DNA from: Actinoplanes sp. SE50/110
GTDB taxonomy: Bacteria; Actinomycetota; Actinomycetes; Mycobacteriales; Micromonosporaceae
Direction of reading: 5' to 3'
Assembly: GCF_900119315.1 (NCBI RefSeq)
Contig: NZ_LT827010.1
Location: 2,154,001 to 2,218,000, forward strand
Length of the DNA: 64,000 bases
Numbering within the stretch: the stretch's first letter is position 1; every line of letters starts with the position of its first letter. The position numbers were made by a program, and so were the translations under genes. Positions 34,844 through 43,942 of this stretch are shown here, piece after piece. The notes under the pieces are model-generated. The model was not told the origin of the DNA and ran no database searches. It was given only the letters and a program-made list of their open reading frames with translations.

Positions 34844-35371
34844 ATGGCTGACTCCGTCGTCTACGACCAGATCCCCGTCGTTCGCGCCATCGGGCGGGGC
34901 ACCACCTCGCTGGCCGCGTTCCACGACGCGCTGGTGACCATGGAGTGCGGTTTCTACAACCTGGTCCGCCTGTCCAGCGTCATCCCGCCGTCCACCACGG
35001 TCGACGCATCCGGCAAGGCCCCGGTCCCGGTCGGCGCCTGGGGCGACAAGCTCTATTGCGTGTACGCCGAGCAGCACGCCACCCAGATCGGCGAGGAAGC
35101 CTGGGCCGGCATCGGCTGGGTCCAGCGCCGCGACGGCCGCGGCGGCCTGTTCGTCGAACACGAGGGCACCAGCGAGGCCTTCGTCCGCGAACAGATCAAG
35201 GCCAGCCTCGGCGACCTGGTGAAGGGTCACGAGGACGAGTTCGACGGCCCCGACTTCGTCGTCCACGGCGCCGTCTGCACCGGCGACCCGGTCTGCGCCC
35301 TCGTCCTCGCGCCGTACGAGACCGCCTCCTGGCGGGGCATGACCGCCACCCAGCCCCCCGGCATGAACTGA
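34844..35371 (+). CDS. Pyruvoyl-dependent arginine decarboxylase-like protein
   Basis: This 175-aa protein belongs to the PvlArgDC family, which makes agmatine from arginine using a pyruvoyl group formed by self-cleavage. The cleavage site is the Ser-Ser pair S44-S45 in NLVRLSSVIPP. The downstream part contains EEAWAGIGWVQ and the conserved GLFVEHEG loop. I chose ATG 34844 because MADSVVYDQIPVVRAIGRGT matches the family's N-terminus and is preceded by AGAGGGAGA. It appears monocistronic, with a terminator directly after. Its role in arginine/agmatine metabolism is inferred from the family. Confidence 0.88.
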   Translation: MADSVVYDQIPVVRAIGRGTTSLAAFHDALVTMECGFYNLVRLSSVIPPSTTVDASGKAPVPVGAWGDKLYCVYAEQHATQIGEEAWAGIGWVQRRDGRGGLFVEHEGTSEAFVREQIKASLGDLVKGHEDEFDGPDFVVHGAVCTGDPVCALVLAPYETASWRGMTATQPPGMN

Positions 35372-35384
35372 CCCACCGCCCCAC

Positions 35385-35420
35385 CGCGTAGGCCGGCCCC
35401 ACCTCGGGCCGGCCTACGCG
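35385..35420 (+). terminator. Terminator after the arginine decarboxylase gene
   Basis: A perfect 15-bp stem (35385-35399 with 35406-35420) with a 6-nt loop lies 13 bp after the stop and is followed by TCGTTCGG. Confidence 0.75.
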
Positions 35421-35439
35421 TCGTTCGGTCGGCTTCGGG

Positions 35440-35563
35440 TCCGCGCTCTGCGGCGTCGGCCCGCTTGGGGTCCGCGCGCTGCGGCGTCGGCCCGCTTGGG
35501 GTCCGCGCGCTGCGGCGTCGGCCCGCTTGGGGTCCGCCCTTGCGGCGTCGGCCCGATTCGGGG
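35440..35563 (+). repeat. 31-bp tandem repeat (4 copies)
   Basis: Four head-to-tail copies of a 31-bp unit beginning TCCGCGCGCTGCGG occupy 35440-35470, 35471-35501, 35502-35532 and 35533-35563. The second and third are identical and the fourth differs at a few bases. The unit length is not a multiple of three and there are no spacers, so it is neither a coding repeat nor a CRISPR. Confidence 0.9.
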
Positions 35564-35619
35564 TCGCACCGGTTGCTCCGCGGGTGGGCGCCGGTTGTCT
35601 CCCGGCATACTCGCGTGTT

Positions 35620-35934
35620 GTGACGAACCGGACGCCGCGCCTCGAGATCGAATACTGCACCCAATGCCGCTGGCTGCTCCGCGCCGCATGGCTGGCGCAG
35701 GAGCTGCTCACCACGTTTCCTCGCGACCTCGGCGAGGTCGCCCTGGTGCCCGGCATCGGCGGAGTCTTCGAGGTACGCCTCGACGACGAAACGCTCTGGA
35801 GCCGCAAACCCGACGGCTTCCCCGACCTGCCGCAACTCAAGCGCCTGGTCCGTGACCGGGTGGCTCCGGGCCGCGACCTCGGCCACTCCGACCGCGCCGC
35901 CACGGTGACCCCCGAACCGCCGGCCACCGCATGA
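35620..35934 (+). CDS. SelT/SelW/SelH-like thioredoxin-fold protein (Cys form)
   Basis: This 104-aa protein is a Rdx-family redox protein: the CxxC motif is C13-T-Q-C16 in EIEYCTQCRW, near the N-terminus after the first strand. The remaining pattern (LLTTFPRDLGEVALVPGIGGVFEVRLDDE, LWSRKPDGFPDLPQLKRLVRD) is standard for SelW-like proteins. Both positions are cysteine, not selenocysteine. The start is GTG 35620; the longer frame from 35527 runs through the tandem repeats and is not used. The C-terminal tail (about 15 residues, rich in Thr and Pro) is unstructured. The substrate is unknown. Confidence 0.88.
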   Translation: MTNRTPRLEIEYCTQCRWLLRAAWLAQELLTTFPRDLGEVALVPGIGGVFEVRLDDETLWSRKPDGFPDLPQLKRLVRDRVAPGRDLGHSDRAATVTPEPPATA

Positions 35935-36280
35935 GGACATCACCCGCGAAGAGCGGATAAATCGGTATAGTGCCGCACGTCGATCCGATGCGCTGAGCGC
36001 TGCGTGTGCCGCCGATCGCCGGTTCAGTCGCGATCGGCTGATCGCCCAGGATCTATGGATGGATCCCGCGCGGTGGGTGACTCGCCATCGCTTGAAGCGC
36101 CGCGGACGATTGGCGCGAGGCCGCTGGGTGGGCCGCGGGCTGTGGTGGGTTGAGGTCGCTGGGTGGGCCGCCGGCTGTGGTGGCTCGGGGCTGCCGGGTG
36201 GGCCGCGGGCCGCGGTGGGCCGGGGTGCCCGGGGTGGGCGCACGTGAGTGGGGGCCGGGCCGCCGGGTGGCTGAAAACGA
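35935..36280 (-). other. Gene-free region with short repeats
   Basis: No convincing gene is present. From 36121 to 36225 a ~35-bp unit (starting CGCTGGGTGGGCCG) is repeated three times. The remaining sequence upstream of it shows nothing definite beyond a possible hairpin. Confidence 0.5.
36121..36225 (+). repeat. ~35-bp tandem repeat (3 copies)
   Basis: Units 36121-36156, 36157-36190 and 36191-36225 share the core GGGTGGGCCGCGGGC-TG. They are degenerate and differ in length by one or two bases. Confidence 0.75.
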
Positions 36281-36317
36281 CGGCGCCCGCGGTCCCCCGA
36301 GGGGGTGCGGGCGCCGT
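36280..36317 (-). terminator. Terminator of the LCP gene
   Basis: An 11-bp stem (36280-36290 with 36307-36317) with an inner pairing of CCCCC and GGGGG is followed on the minus strand by CGTTTTC. It lies 17 bp past the LCP stop codon. Confidence 0.8.
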
Positions 36318-36333
36318 GCGGAAAGGGCTGCGG

Positions 36334-37491
36334 TCAGCTGGTGGCGACGAACTTCGGGTGGCCGAGCAGGAACGTGGCCACGTCGTCGCGCTTGAGGGAC
36401 TTGAGCAGGTCCATCGTGTCCGGGGAGAGGATCTCGGCACTGCCGACGCCCGGGATGGTCTGCGAGTTCAGTTTGCCCTCGTTGCTCTTGATGGTGATCA
36501 GCTTGTCCGGCTTGAGGCTGCGCATCGACAGCGCCCAGTCGGCCAGGTCGACGCCGCGGGTGTCGACGGTCATCGCCTTACCGAAGGCGCCCAGCAGCTT
36601 CGGCAGCTTGGTCGGCGAGTCGAGCCCGTCCTTCATCGCCTGGTTGATGATCGCCCGGAAGAACTGCTGCTGATGCCGCTGGCGCCCGTAGTCCCCGGAG
36701 TTGTCCTCGAGCAGGTCACGCTGGCGGACGAAGTCGAGTGCCTGGGAGGGCGAGAAGCACTGGTTGCCCTTTTTGTAGATGTTCGGCGTGACTCCGGCGA
36801 TCTTGTGGTTCAGCGTGCCGTTGGGGTTGATCGCGTACGGGTGCGCGGTGTTGCCCTTGGCGTCCTTGCCCAGGTGGATCGACTTGGTGGTGGTGTCCAC
36901 GTACATGCAGACCCGGCCGAGCACGTTGACCACGTCGCGGAAGCCCTGGAAGTCGATGATCGCGCCGGCGTCCGGCGTGATCCCGGTGAGCTCCTTCACC
37001 GTCATGGTCAGCAGCTCGAAGCCGTGCTTGAGCGCGTCGTCGCCCTTGAGCCCGCGGGTGCCGAAGGCGAACGCGGCGTTGATCTTCGTCCGGCCGCCGC
37101 CCCACTTCTGCGCGCCGTTGTCGTACGCCGGGATGTTGACGTAGCTGTCGCGGGGGAGGGAGATCATGTAACCACTGGTGTGGTCTTTGTTGATGTGCAG
37201 CAGGATGATCGAGTCGGAGCGCAGCGGCTCGCCGTTGGTCTGGTCGGGCCGCTGGTCGATGCCGACGAGGAGCAGGTTCTTCGGCCCGTCGAGGGAGACC
37301 TTGGCCTTCTCCTCGGCGGGGGCGGCCGAGCCGATCAGGGTGGTCTGGTCGATCGAGGACGTCGCGGCGGCCACGGTCGCCTTGAGGCCGATCGCCCCGC
37401 CACCGCCGCCGACGAGCAGCACGGTGCCGAAGACCACGGTCCAGAAGGCCCAGCGGGGTGCACGTCTGCGACGTTTGCTGGTCTTGCTCAA
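36334..37491 (-). CDS. LytR-CpsA-Psr (LCP) family cell-wall ligase
   Basis: This 385-aa protein is a single-pass membrane enzyme that attaches undecaprenyl-linked polymers to peptidoglycan. The short N-terminus is basic (SKTSKRRRRAPR), followed by one membrane helix (FWTVVFGTVLLVGGGGGAI). The LCP domain includes NLLLVGIDQRP, RSDSIILLHIN, SLPRDSYVNIP and RTKINAAFAFG, with the conserved catalytic Arg/Asp set, and DFVRQRD near its end. I place the start at TTG 37491, since AGGAG lies seven bases upstream; ATG 37530, 13 codons earlier, is an alternative without a clear binding site. It is divergent from two glycosyltransferase genes, which fits cell-wall polymer work. Confidence 0.9.
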   Translation of the reverse strand: MSKTSKRRRRAPRWAFWTVVFGTVLLVGGGGGAIGLKATVAAATSSIDQTTLIGSAAPAEEKAKVSLDGPKNLLLVGIDQRPDQTNGEPLRSDSIILLHINKDHTSGYMISLPRDSYVNIPAYDNGAQKWGGGRTKINAAFAFGTRGLKGDDALKHGFELLTMTVKELTGITPDAGAIIDFQGFRDVVNVLGRVCMYVDTTTKSIHLGKDAKGNTAHPYAINPNGTLNHKIAGVTPNIYKKGNQCFSPSQALDFVRQRDLLEDNSGDYGRQRHQQQFFRAIINQAMKDGLDSPTKLPKLLGAFGKAMTVDTRGVDLADWALSMRSLKPDKLITIKSNEGKLNSQTIPGVGSAEILSPDTMDLLKSLKRDDVATFLLGHPKFVATS

Positions 37492-37730
37492 GAGGGGTCT
37501 CCTAGTCTCCGGGCGGTCGTTCCGCCCCATGAAATCTAGGACGGCAGTTCCACCCTTGAAGACGGGCGCCGCAGGGCGAAAGATTGCCTTCGCGAGATGG
37601 AATTTTCCTGTGCGCCTGATTACGTTTTGATGAAGGTGACGCTGGGTGACGCTGTGGCGACGGTTGTTGCTACCCCGTTCCCCACCGACTATCTTCCTGC
37701 TGTTATCCATTGCGCCGCCCGAGACCCTAC

Positions 37731-37745
37731 GGTACGGGCCGTACC
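37731..37745. promoter_or_regulatory. Palindromic site in the LCP/glycosyltransferase divergent promoter
   Basis: GGTACGG and CCGTACC form a perfect 7-bp inverted repeat around a single central base, 24 bp upstream of the glycosyltransferase start. It is likely an operator. A direct repeat GTGACGCTG occurs twice near 37637-37655. Confidence 0.5.
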
Positions 37746-37768
37746 ATCCCCGCCGTTAGCGAGTCGCC

Positions 37769-38734
37769 ATGTCTTCAGAGCCGGATGTCAGTGTCGTCAT
37801 TCCGACGTGTAACCGGCCCGAGCTAGCCGTTCGCGCGGTCCGCAGCGCGCTCGGCCAGACCCATCAGAACCTCGAAGTGATCGTCGTCGTCGACGGCCCG
37901 GACGAGGCGACCGTGGCGGCCCTCGACGAGATCGGCGACTCCCGTCTCAGGGTGATCGTTCTGCCCGAGCGTGGCAAGGCCCCGAACGCGCGCAACACCG
38001 GCGCCCGCAACGCCCGCGGCCGCTGGACGGCGATGCTCGACGACGACGACGAGTGGCTGCCCGCCAAGATCGAGCGGCAGCTGGCGCTCGCCACGGCCGC
38101 CACCAGCGAGCGTCCGGTGATCGCCTGCCGGATGATCAGCCGCACCCCGCGCGCCGACAACGTGATGCCCCGCCGGCTGCCCGAGCCGGGCGAGCCGATC
38201 AGCGAGTATCTGGTGGTCCGCCGCGGCCTGTTCTACGGCGACGGTTTCGTGCAGACCTCCTGCATCATGGCCCCCACCGAGCTCTGGCTGAAGGTGCCGT
38301 TCACCGTCGGCCTGCGCCGCCAGCAGGAGCTGGATTGGACCCTGCGGGCGCTGCGCGAGCCGGGCACCGAGCTGGTCTACGCCGCCGAGCCGCTGGTCCT
38401 CTGGCACCAGGACGAGAACCGCGAGCGGATCAGCCTGGAGAACCCGTGGCAGGAGCAGCTCGACTGGCTGCGCGCCAACCGCGAGCTGTTCACCCCCCGG
38501 GCGTACGCCGCTTTCACGCTCAGCGTGCTCAGCTCGATGGCCGCGCCGACCCGCAACGCCAAGCTGTTCCGCGAGCTGCTCGCCGAGGCCCGCGGCCACG
38601 GCCGGCCCGGCGCGGTCGACTACCTTACCCACATGCAGATCTGGGCCCTCCCGCCGAGCATGCGCCACCGCCTGCGTGACCTCGTCGTCGGCCGCAAGGC
38701 GCCGGAGCAGCCGGTCGCCACCGATGGCAACTGA
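37769..38734 (+). CDS. Family 2 glycosyltransferase
   Basis: This 321-aa cytoplasmic enzyme has the GT-A fold typical of inverting GT2 enzymes. The opening VSVVIPTCNRPELAVRAVRSALGQT is the nucleotide-sugar-binding strand, the acidic LDDDDEW holds the metal-binding DXD, and QEIDW-like QQELDWTLR is the later acceptor motif. No membrane segments are seen. It starts at ATG 37769 and its stop overlaps the next glycosyltransferase start by 11 bp, so both probably build the same polysaccharide or glycoconjugate. The donor and acceptor are unknown. Confidence 0.9.
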   Translation: MSSEPDVSVVIPTCNRPELAVRAVRSALGQTHQNLEVIVVVDGPDEATVAALDEIGDSRLRVIVLPERGKAPNARNTGARNARGRWTAMLDDDDEWLPAKIERQLALATAATSERPVIACRMISRTPRADNVMPRRLPEPGEPISEYLVVRRGLFYGDGFVQTSCIMAPTELWLKVPFTVGLRRQQELDWTLRALREPGTELVYAAEPLVLWHQDENRERISLENPWQEQLDWLRANRELFTPRAYAAFTLSVLSSMAAPTRNAKLFRELLAEARGHGRPGAVDYLTHMQIWALPPSMRHRLRDLVVGRKAPEQPVATDGN

Positions 38735-39821
38735 GCGCCGGGTCGCGATCTGGCGCAGCGCGATGCTGCCCGGGTCGGAGACCTTCATCCGCAACCAGGG
38801 CGACGCGCTGACCCGCTGGCGGCCCACCTACGTCGGGGCCACCCGGATGGAGTCGGTGCTCTCCCGCCCCGACGACGTGATCGCCTTTCCGGGCGGCAAG
38901 GGCTTCCTGCGGCTGCGGCTCACCGGCACCTCACCGCAACTGCGCGACACCCTTGCCGGCGTACGACCCGATCTCGTGCACGCCCACTTCAGCGGCGACG
39001 GCTGGCTGGTCAGCCACACCGCCCGGGAGCTCGGGGTGCCGCTCGTGGTGACCGCGCACGGGCACGACGTCACCCGTCAGCCGTCCAGCCCCGGTGCGAA
39101 AGGCGTGCGGTACCGCCGCAACCTGCACAGCGTCTTCCAGCGGGCCACCACGGTGATCGCGGTCTCCGAGGTGATCCGTCAGCAGGCGATCCGCTGGGGC
39201 GCCGACCCCGCCAAGGTCAGGGTGCACTACACCGGCATCGCGGTGCCGGCGACCGTCGAGCCGCTGCCGAAGCGGTGGGACGTCGTGTTCATCGGCCGGT
39301 TCGTCGCCAAGAAGGGCGTCGACGACCTGCTCACCGCACTGTCCATGCTGGACGAGCCGCGCCCCCGGGTGCTGCTGATCGGCGACGGCGAGCTGCTCCC
39401 GGCGATGCGGGACCGGGCGCGGGAGTCGCGCGTCGACGTCACGTTCGCCGGCAGTCTGCCGCCCGACGAGGTGCGCCGTCACCTGCTGGAGTCCCGGCTG
39501 CTCGCCTGCCCGTCGAAGACCGCACCGGACGGCGACACCGAGGGTCTGCCCACCACGATCCTGGAGGCGGCGGCGCTCGGCCTGCCGGTGGTCGCCACCC
39601 GGCACAGCGGCATCCCGGAGGCGGTCGTCGACGGTGAGACCGGCCTGCTCAGCCCCGAGGGGGACCCGGCCGCGCTGGCCGCGTCGCTGCGCCGGCTGCT
39701 CGCCGACGAGGAGCTTCGGCAGCGCCTGGGCGAGCAGGGCCGCAAGCACGTGACCGCGCATTTCGACCTGACCGAGCAGACGCGCGGTCTGGAGCGGCTC
39801 TACGACGAGGCGCTAGGCTGA
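38724..39821 (+). CDS. Family 4 glycosyltransferase
   Basis: This 365-aa GT-B enzyme is a retaining glycosyltransferase. The C-terminal donor domain shows [29 protein letters not shown] and the GT4 signature [31 protein letters not shown], where the two Glu residues contact the nucleotide sugar. The N-terminal domain has [12 protein letters not shown] and [12 protein letters not shown]. It starts at ATG 38724 inside the previous gene, and no membrane helix is present. Coupled to the GT2 gene. Confidence 0.91.
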   Translation: MATERRVAIWRSAMLPGSETFIRNQGDALTRWRPTYVGATRMESVLSRPDDVIAFPGGKGFLRLRLTGTSPQLRDTLAGVRPDLVHAHFSGDGWLVSHTARELGVPLVVTAHGHDVTRQPSSPGAKGVRYRRNLHSVFQRATTVIAVSEVIRQQAIRWGADPAKVRVHYTGIAVPATVEPLPKRWDVVFIGRFVAKKGVDDLLTALSMLDEPRPRVLLIGDGELLPAMRDRARESRVDVTFAGSLPPDEVRRHLLESRLLACPSKTAPDGDTEGLPTTILEAAALGLPVVATRHSGIPEAVVDGETGLLSPEGDPAALAASLRRLLADEELRQRLGEQGRKHVTAHFDLTEQTRGLERLYDEALG

Positions 39822-39891
39822 CCAGCCACCGCTGACCGGTTCCCGTTCCGGGAGCTCGACGGCGCCGCCGCGAGCACCCGGAGGGGTATCC

Positions 39892-40698
39892 ATGATCTGC
39901 ACCAACTGTGGTTCCACCGCGGCGCCCACGGCCGGCCCCTGCCCGGGCTGCGGCCGGCCCACCCCGGATCCCGCCGCCGGCATGTTCCCCGACCCGCTGG
40001 CCGCCCCGCCCACCACCGCGCTCGGCGGGAGCCTGACCGATCCGCGGTACCCGGCGACCCGCGCCATGCCCACCTCGCCCTACGGCGTCCCGGTCGACCC
40101 GTACACCGGCCCCACCACCGGCGACCCCTTCGCCGCCACCCCGCCCGCCGCCTACAGCGGCCCCACCTCCGGCGCGCCGGGCTACGCTCCGCCGGCGTAT
40201 TCGCCGCCGGCCACGCCGCCGGCCACGCCGCCGTACGCCCCGCCGGGCCAGCCCACCGGTTACGCCCCGCCCGGCCAGCCCGCTGCTTACGGTCAGCCCG
40301 CCGGTTTAGGCCAGCCGGTTGCTTACGGTCAGCCCGCCGGTTTGGGCCAGCCGGTTGCTTACGGTCAGCCCGCCGGTCCGGGCCAGCCGGTTGCTTACGG
40401 TCAGCCCGCCGGTCCGGGCCAGCCGGCCGCTTACGGCCCGCCCGGCCAGCCGCAGTACGGCCCGCCCTATGCCGCCTACCCGGGTCCCGGCCCGGCGCCG
40501 TCCCAGGTCTACACCATTGTGTCGTACGTCTTCGGCGGTCTCGCCGTGGTCCTCGGCGCCCCGTTCACGGCGATCATCGGCCTGGCTCTGGCCGGCTTCG
40601 GCAAGAAGCGGCACGAGCCCCACGGCGAACTGGCCATCAAGATCGTGTCCGGCTGCCTGGTGCTCTCCGGCGTGATCTGGCTCCTCCACAGGAATTGA
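39892..40698 (+). CDS. Proline-rich zinc-ribbon membrane protein with 12-aa repeats
   Basis: This 268-aa protein begins with a zinc ribbon (two CxxC pairs in [22 protein letters not shown]). A Pro/Ala/Gln/Tyr-rich linker follows (residues about 30-200) that includes four 12-aa repeats of [12 protein letters not shown] type. Two membrane helices lie at about 205-228 and 245-264. This layout (cytoplasmic zinc ribbon, flexible linker, DUF4190-like membrane end) is common in actinobacteria; the function is unknown. Start ATG 39892 has GGAGGGG upstream. The gene is isolated from its neighbours. Confidence 0.75.
   Translation: MICTNCGSTAAPTAGPCPGCGRPTPDPAAGMFPDPLAAPPTTALGGSLTDPRYPATRAMPTSPYGVPVDPYTGPTTGDPFAATPPAAYSGPTSGAPGYAPPAYSPPATPPATPPYAPPGQPTGYAPPGQPAAYGQPAGLGQPVAYGQPAGLGQPVAYGQPAGPGQPVAYGQPAGPGQPAAYGPPGQPQYGPPYAAYPGPGPAPSQVYTIVSYVFGGLAVVLGAPFTAIIGLALAGFGKKRHEPHGELAIKIVSGCLVLSGVIWLLHRN
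40273..40416 (+). repeat. 36-bp intragenic tandem repeat (4 copies)
   Basis: Four 36-bp units (from 40273, 40309, 40345, 40381) encode the 12-aa repeats in the zinc-ribbon membrane protein. They are almost identical at the DNA level, suggesting recent expansion. Confidence 0.9.
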
Positions 40699-40917
40699 CC
40701 GGCCGGGCGCGCGGGAAGCTCTCCGGTAGGAGCGGCCTACCCTGTCGATTCGACCGATTCCAGTGATTCGATCGGCGAATGGACGCCTCTGTCCATAGAG
40801 GTCGGCACCTCCCTCGAAGGACAGTCGCGAAGCGACACACCCGCCGGCGGGTAGCCGGTGACGGGCCGCGAGCTCGGCCCGGCCCCGGGAGCTCTCTGCA
40901 ACGATTACTGTTCGCTC

Positions 40918-42297
40918 ATGGGTGAACATTTCGATCTTGTCGTGCTGGGTGCCGGGCCGGGTGGCTACGTCGCGGCGGTCCGCGGCGCCCAGCTCGGGCT
41001 CTCCACCGCCATCGTCGAGGAGAAATACTGGGGTGGCGTCTGCCTCAACGTGGGCTGCATCCCGTCGAAGGCGCTGCTGCGCAATGCCGAATTGGCGCAC
41101 ATCTTCCAGCACCAGGCGGACACGTTCGGCATCGACGGAAAAGTGACCTTCGATTTCGGGGTGGCGCACCGCCGGAGCCGGGACGTGGCCGACGGCCGGG
41201 TCAAGGGCGTGCACTACCTGATGAAGAAGAACGGGATCACCGAGATCCAGGGCCGCGGCGAATTCGTCGACGCGCACACCCTGCGGGCCGGTGACCGCAC
41301 GATCACCTTCGACAACTGCATTCTGGCGACCGGCGCGAGCACGCGACTGATCCCGGGCACGACCGTCACCGATCGGGTCGTCACCTACGAGGAGCAGATC
41401 CTCGACGCGGAGCTGCCGGAACGCATCGTCATCGTCGGTGCCGGCGCGATCGGGGTCGAGTTCGCGTACGTACTCCGCAATTATGGGGTTGACGTGACGA
41501 TCGTGGAATTTCTCGACAGGATGCTCCCGCTGGAGGACGAGGACGTCTCCAAGGAACTGCTCCGGCACTATCGCCGGCTCGGCGTCGACGTGCGGGTCGG
41601 CACCCGGGTCGACAGCATCGAGGAGACCGCCGCATCGGTTCGGGTCACCGTTTCCAAGGACGGCCGGACCGAGATTCTGGAGGCCGACAGGGTGCTCCAG
41701 GCGATCGGTTTCCAACCCAACACCCGGGGCTACGGCCTGGAGACGACCGGCGTCCGGGTTTCGGACCGCGGCGCGGTCGAGATCGACGACTATTGCCGTA
41801 CGAATGTGCCCGGCATCTACGCCATCGGCGACGTGACCGCCAAGCTGATGCTCGCGCACACCGCCGAGTCGATGGGGATCGTGGCCGCCGAGACGATCGC
41901 CGGCGCCGAGACGATGGCGCTGGACTACCGGATGATTCCGCGCGCCACGTACTGCCAGCCGCAGGTCGCGAGCTTCGGATGGACCGAGGCGCAGGCCCGC
42001 GAGCAGGGCTTCGACGTCAAGGTCGCGAAGTTCCCGTTCACCGCGAACGGCAAGGCGCACGGGCTCGGTGATGCCGCCGGCTTCGTCAAGATCATCAGCG
42101 ACGCGGCGTACGGCGAGCTGCTCGGCGCGCATCTGATCGGACCGGACGTGACCGAGTTGCTGCCCGAGCTGACCCTGGCCCAGCAGTGGGACCTGACGGT
42201 GACCGAGGTGGCCCGCAACGTGCACGCCCACCCGACCCTCGGCGAGGCGGTCAAGGAGGCGGTCCACGGCCTGGCCGGGCACATGATCAACCTCTGA
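40918..42297 (+). CDS. lpdA: Dihydrolipoyl dehydrogenase
   Basis: This 459-aa flavoenzyme oxidises dihydrolipoamide in 2-oxoacid dehydrogenase complexes. It has the FAD-binding [12 protein letters not shown], redox cysteines C42 and C47 in [19 protein letters not shown]-binding [16 protein letters not shown] and the catalytic dyad H438-E443 in HPTLGEA. It is full length for the family. I start at ATG 40918 because the Rossmann strand begins six residues later; a longer frame from 40858 is unlikely. No E1 or E2 gene is nearby, so it is a stand-alone E3. A GC-rich hairpin follows. Confidence 0.94.
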   Translation: MGEHFDLVVLGAGPGGYVAAVRGAQLGLSTAIVEEKYWGGVCLNVGCIPSKALLRNAELAHIFQHQADTFGIDGKVTFDFGVAHRRSRDVADGRVKGVHYLMKKNGITEIQGRGEFVDAHTLRAGDRTITFDNCILATGASTRLIPGTTVTDRVVTYEEQILDAELPERIVIVGAGAIGVEFAYVLRNYGVDVTIVEFLDRMLPLEDEDVSKELLRHYRRLGVDVRVGTRVDSIEETAASVRVTVSKDGRTEILEADRVLQAIGFQPNTRGYGLETTGVRVSDRGAVEIDDYCRTNVPGIYAIGDVTAKLMLAHTAESMGIVAAETIAGAETMALDYRMIPRATYCQPQVASFGWTEAQAREQGFDVKVAKFPFTANGKAHGLGDAAGFVKIISDAAYGELLGAHLIGPDVTELLPELTLAQQWDLTVTEVARNVHAHPTLGEAVKEAVHGLAGHMINL

Positions 42298-42321
42298 CCC
42301 CGAGTCGCCGGCGTTCCCCTA

Positions 42322-42368
42322 CCGCCGTCGCAGTATCCCCTAGGCCTCCCCGGGGAGGACGACGGCGG
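42322..42368 (+). terminator. Possible hairpin terminator of lpdA
   Basis: An outer 9-bp stem (42322-42330 with 42360-42368) encloses a second 7-bp pairing (CCTCCCC with GGGGAGG). It lies 25 bp after the lpdA stop with no T-run. Confidence 0.4.
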
Positions 42369-42393
42369 CGATCCGATCCGGAACGCTGAACGG

Positions 42394-43344
42394 GTGACGT
42401 CGACCGCTCCCGCCACGCCCGGCCCGCACCGGGCGTGGCGGCGATGGGCCCGATACTCGCTGCTCGCACCGGTCGCCCTGCTCGCCGTGGCGATGCTGCG
42501 CACCCGGCTGCCGGACCCGGTGTCGATCCTCGGGGCGCTCCGCGGCGCCGATCGGCGGTGGGCGGTGTCCGCGCTCGCCGCCGGCCTGCTGTCCCAGCTC
42601 GCCTACGCCGAACAGCAGCGCCGCCTGCTCGCCGCCTTCGCCGTGCACGTCCCGCCGCGGCGCGCGGTGGCCATGACGTACGTCCGCAGTGCTCTCAGCA
42701 TGGCGCTGCCCGCCGGCGCCGCGGCGTCCGCCGCCTACGCCTTCCAGATCTACCGCCGGCACGGCGCGACCTCGGCCGTCTCCGCCGCCGCCACCCTGAT
42801 CTCCAGCGTGGTCACGGCGCTGTCGCTGGGCCTGCTCTGCGCCGCGACCTGGTCGGTGCCGCTGACCGCGGCCCTGCTCGCCGCGGCCGCCGCCGTCCCG
42901 TGGATCCGCCGCCGCCCGGCCCTGTCCCGGCGGCTGACCGCCCTCCCGTTGCTGCGCCGGCCGGCCGTCCGCCGGGCGCTGCGGGACGCGCGCACCGTCG
43001 AACCGCGTACCTGGATCGCCGTGCTGCTGGCCGGGCTGGTGAACTGGCTGCTCGATATGGGATGCCTGCTGCTGGCCGCCGACGCGGCGCACGCCGGGAT
43101 CGGATGGGACCGGCTGGCGCTGATCTACCTGACCGTGCAGATCGTCCGGCAGATCCCGCTCACCCCGGGCGGTATCGGACTGATCGAGACCAGCATGCTG
43201 GCCGGGCTGATCGCGGCCGGGACCACCCAGGCGGCCGCCGCCGTGGCGGTGCTCATCTACCGCCTGATCTCCTTCTGGCTGATCCTGCCCGCCGGGCTCA
43301 CCGCCCACCTGCTGCTCCGCCGGCACTCACGAACTGCTGCCTGA
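42394..43344 (+). CDS. Lysylphosphatidylglycerol synthase-type transmembrane protein (UPF0104)
   Basis: This 316-aa integral membrane protein has about eight hydrophobic helices and the conserved motif IVRQIPLTPGGIGLIETSMLAGLI near its C-terminal third, which marks the LPG_synthase_TM family (flippase-like). It lacks the cytosolic LPG synthase domain, so it is the transmembrane half only. GTG 42394 is the start. Its final 47 bp overlap the convergent unknown gene at 43298-43861. Function is unknown but membrane lipid or polymer export is usual for relatives. Confidence 0.85.
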   Translation: MTSTAPATPGPHRAWRRWARYSLLAPVALLAVAMLRTRLPDPVSILGALRGADRRWAVSALAAGLLSQLAYAEQQRRLLAAFAVHVPPRRAVAMTYVRSALSMALPAGAAASAAYAFQIYRRHGATSAVSAAATLISSVVTALSLGLLCAATWSVPLTAALLAAAAAVPWIRRRPALSRRLTALPLLRRPAVRRALRDARTVEPRTWIAVLLAGLVNWLLDMGCLLLAADAAHAGIGWDRLALIYLTVQIVRQIPLTPGGIGLIETSMLAGLIAAGTTQAAAAVAVLIYRLISFWLILPAGLTAHLLLRRHSRTAA

Positions 43345-43861
43345 CGGCGCCCAGACCGAGCGCCAGGGCCGGGCCGGGCAGGCGACCGGCCAACCCGTAC
43401 CGCCGGCCCGAATTCTCCCGGTCCACCAGGTCCTGCCAGAGGTCCGCGACCGGATCGCCGGTCGCCGGCAGCCGGTGCCCGGCCGCCACCAGCAGCCGGG
43501 CGAAGTCGTTCTGCTGGCGCAGCCGCTGCTCCTCGAAGATCCGGCTCCACTGCAGCAGCGACAACGACCCCTCCAGCGAATCCGGCACCGTCTCGTCCAG
43601 CAGCGGCAACGGCCGCGCCGCCGCCCATCCGCCCAGCTGCGCCCCGGTCACCGCCCCCGGATCGCCGTCCACGCTGCGGGCCAGCGCATAGGACAGCAAC
43701 GCGGTCGTCTCCACCAGCAGGTGCTGCACCGGCACCAGCGCCGGCGGATCCAGCCACCAGTGATCCGCCTCCAGCAGATCCGCGGCATGCCGGGTCGCCG
43801 CGCGCCACCAGCCCACATCCCCACCGGCCAGCGCCTCGGTGTACGACCACAGAAAGGTCAC
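43298..43861 (-). CDS. Hypothetical protein
   Basis: This 187-aa protein is unknown. It is rich in Trp and Leu and likely helical: it starts with FLWSYTEALAGGDVGWWRAATRHAADLLEADHWW and ends in a Gly/Ala-rich tail. No signal or membrane segment stands out. Its 3' end overlaps the LPG-type membrane gene by 47 bp, tail to tail, which is unusual but possible for convergent genes. The start is ATG 43861. The confidence reflects the overlap. Confidence 0.55.
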   Translation of the reverse strand: MTFLWSYTEALAGGDVGWWRAATRHAADLLEADHWWLDPPALVPVQHLLVETTALLSYALARSVDGDPGAVTGAQLGGWAAARPLPLLDETVPDSLEGSLSLLQWSRIFEEQRLRQQNDFARLLVAAGHRLPATGDPVADLWQDLVDRENSGRRYGLAGRLPGPALALGLGAVRQQFVSAGGAAGGR

Positions 43862-43942
43862 ACTCCGTGCCTACCAGCGCGATTTGACACGAGTCAATCA
43901 CGCGAAGGCATGGCGGTGGCCGGTCGCCGCATGGTGGTGGGC

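Noticed and set aside
35440..35563. CRISPR-like array
   Set aside because: The 31-bp units are head to tail without unique spacers and no cas genes are nearby.
35620..35934. Possible selenoprotein
   Set aside because: The redox motif is Cys-Thr-Gln-Cys and no in-frame TGA or SECIS-like element is involved.
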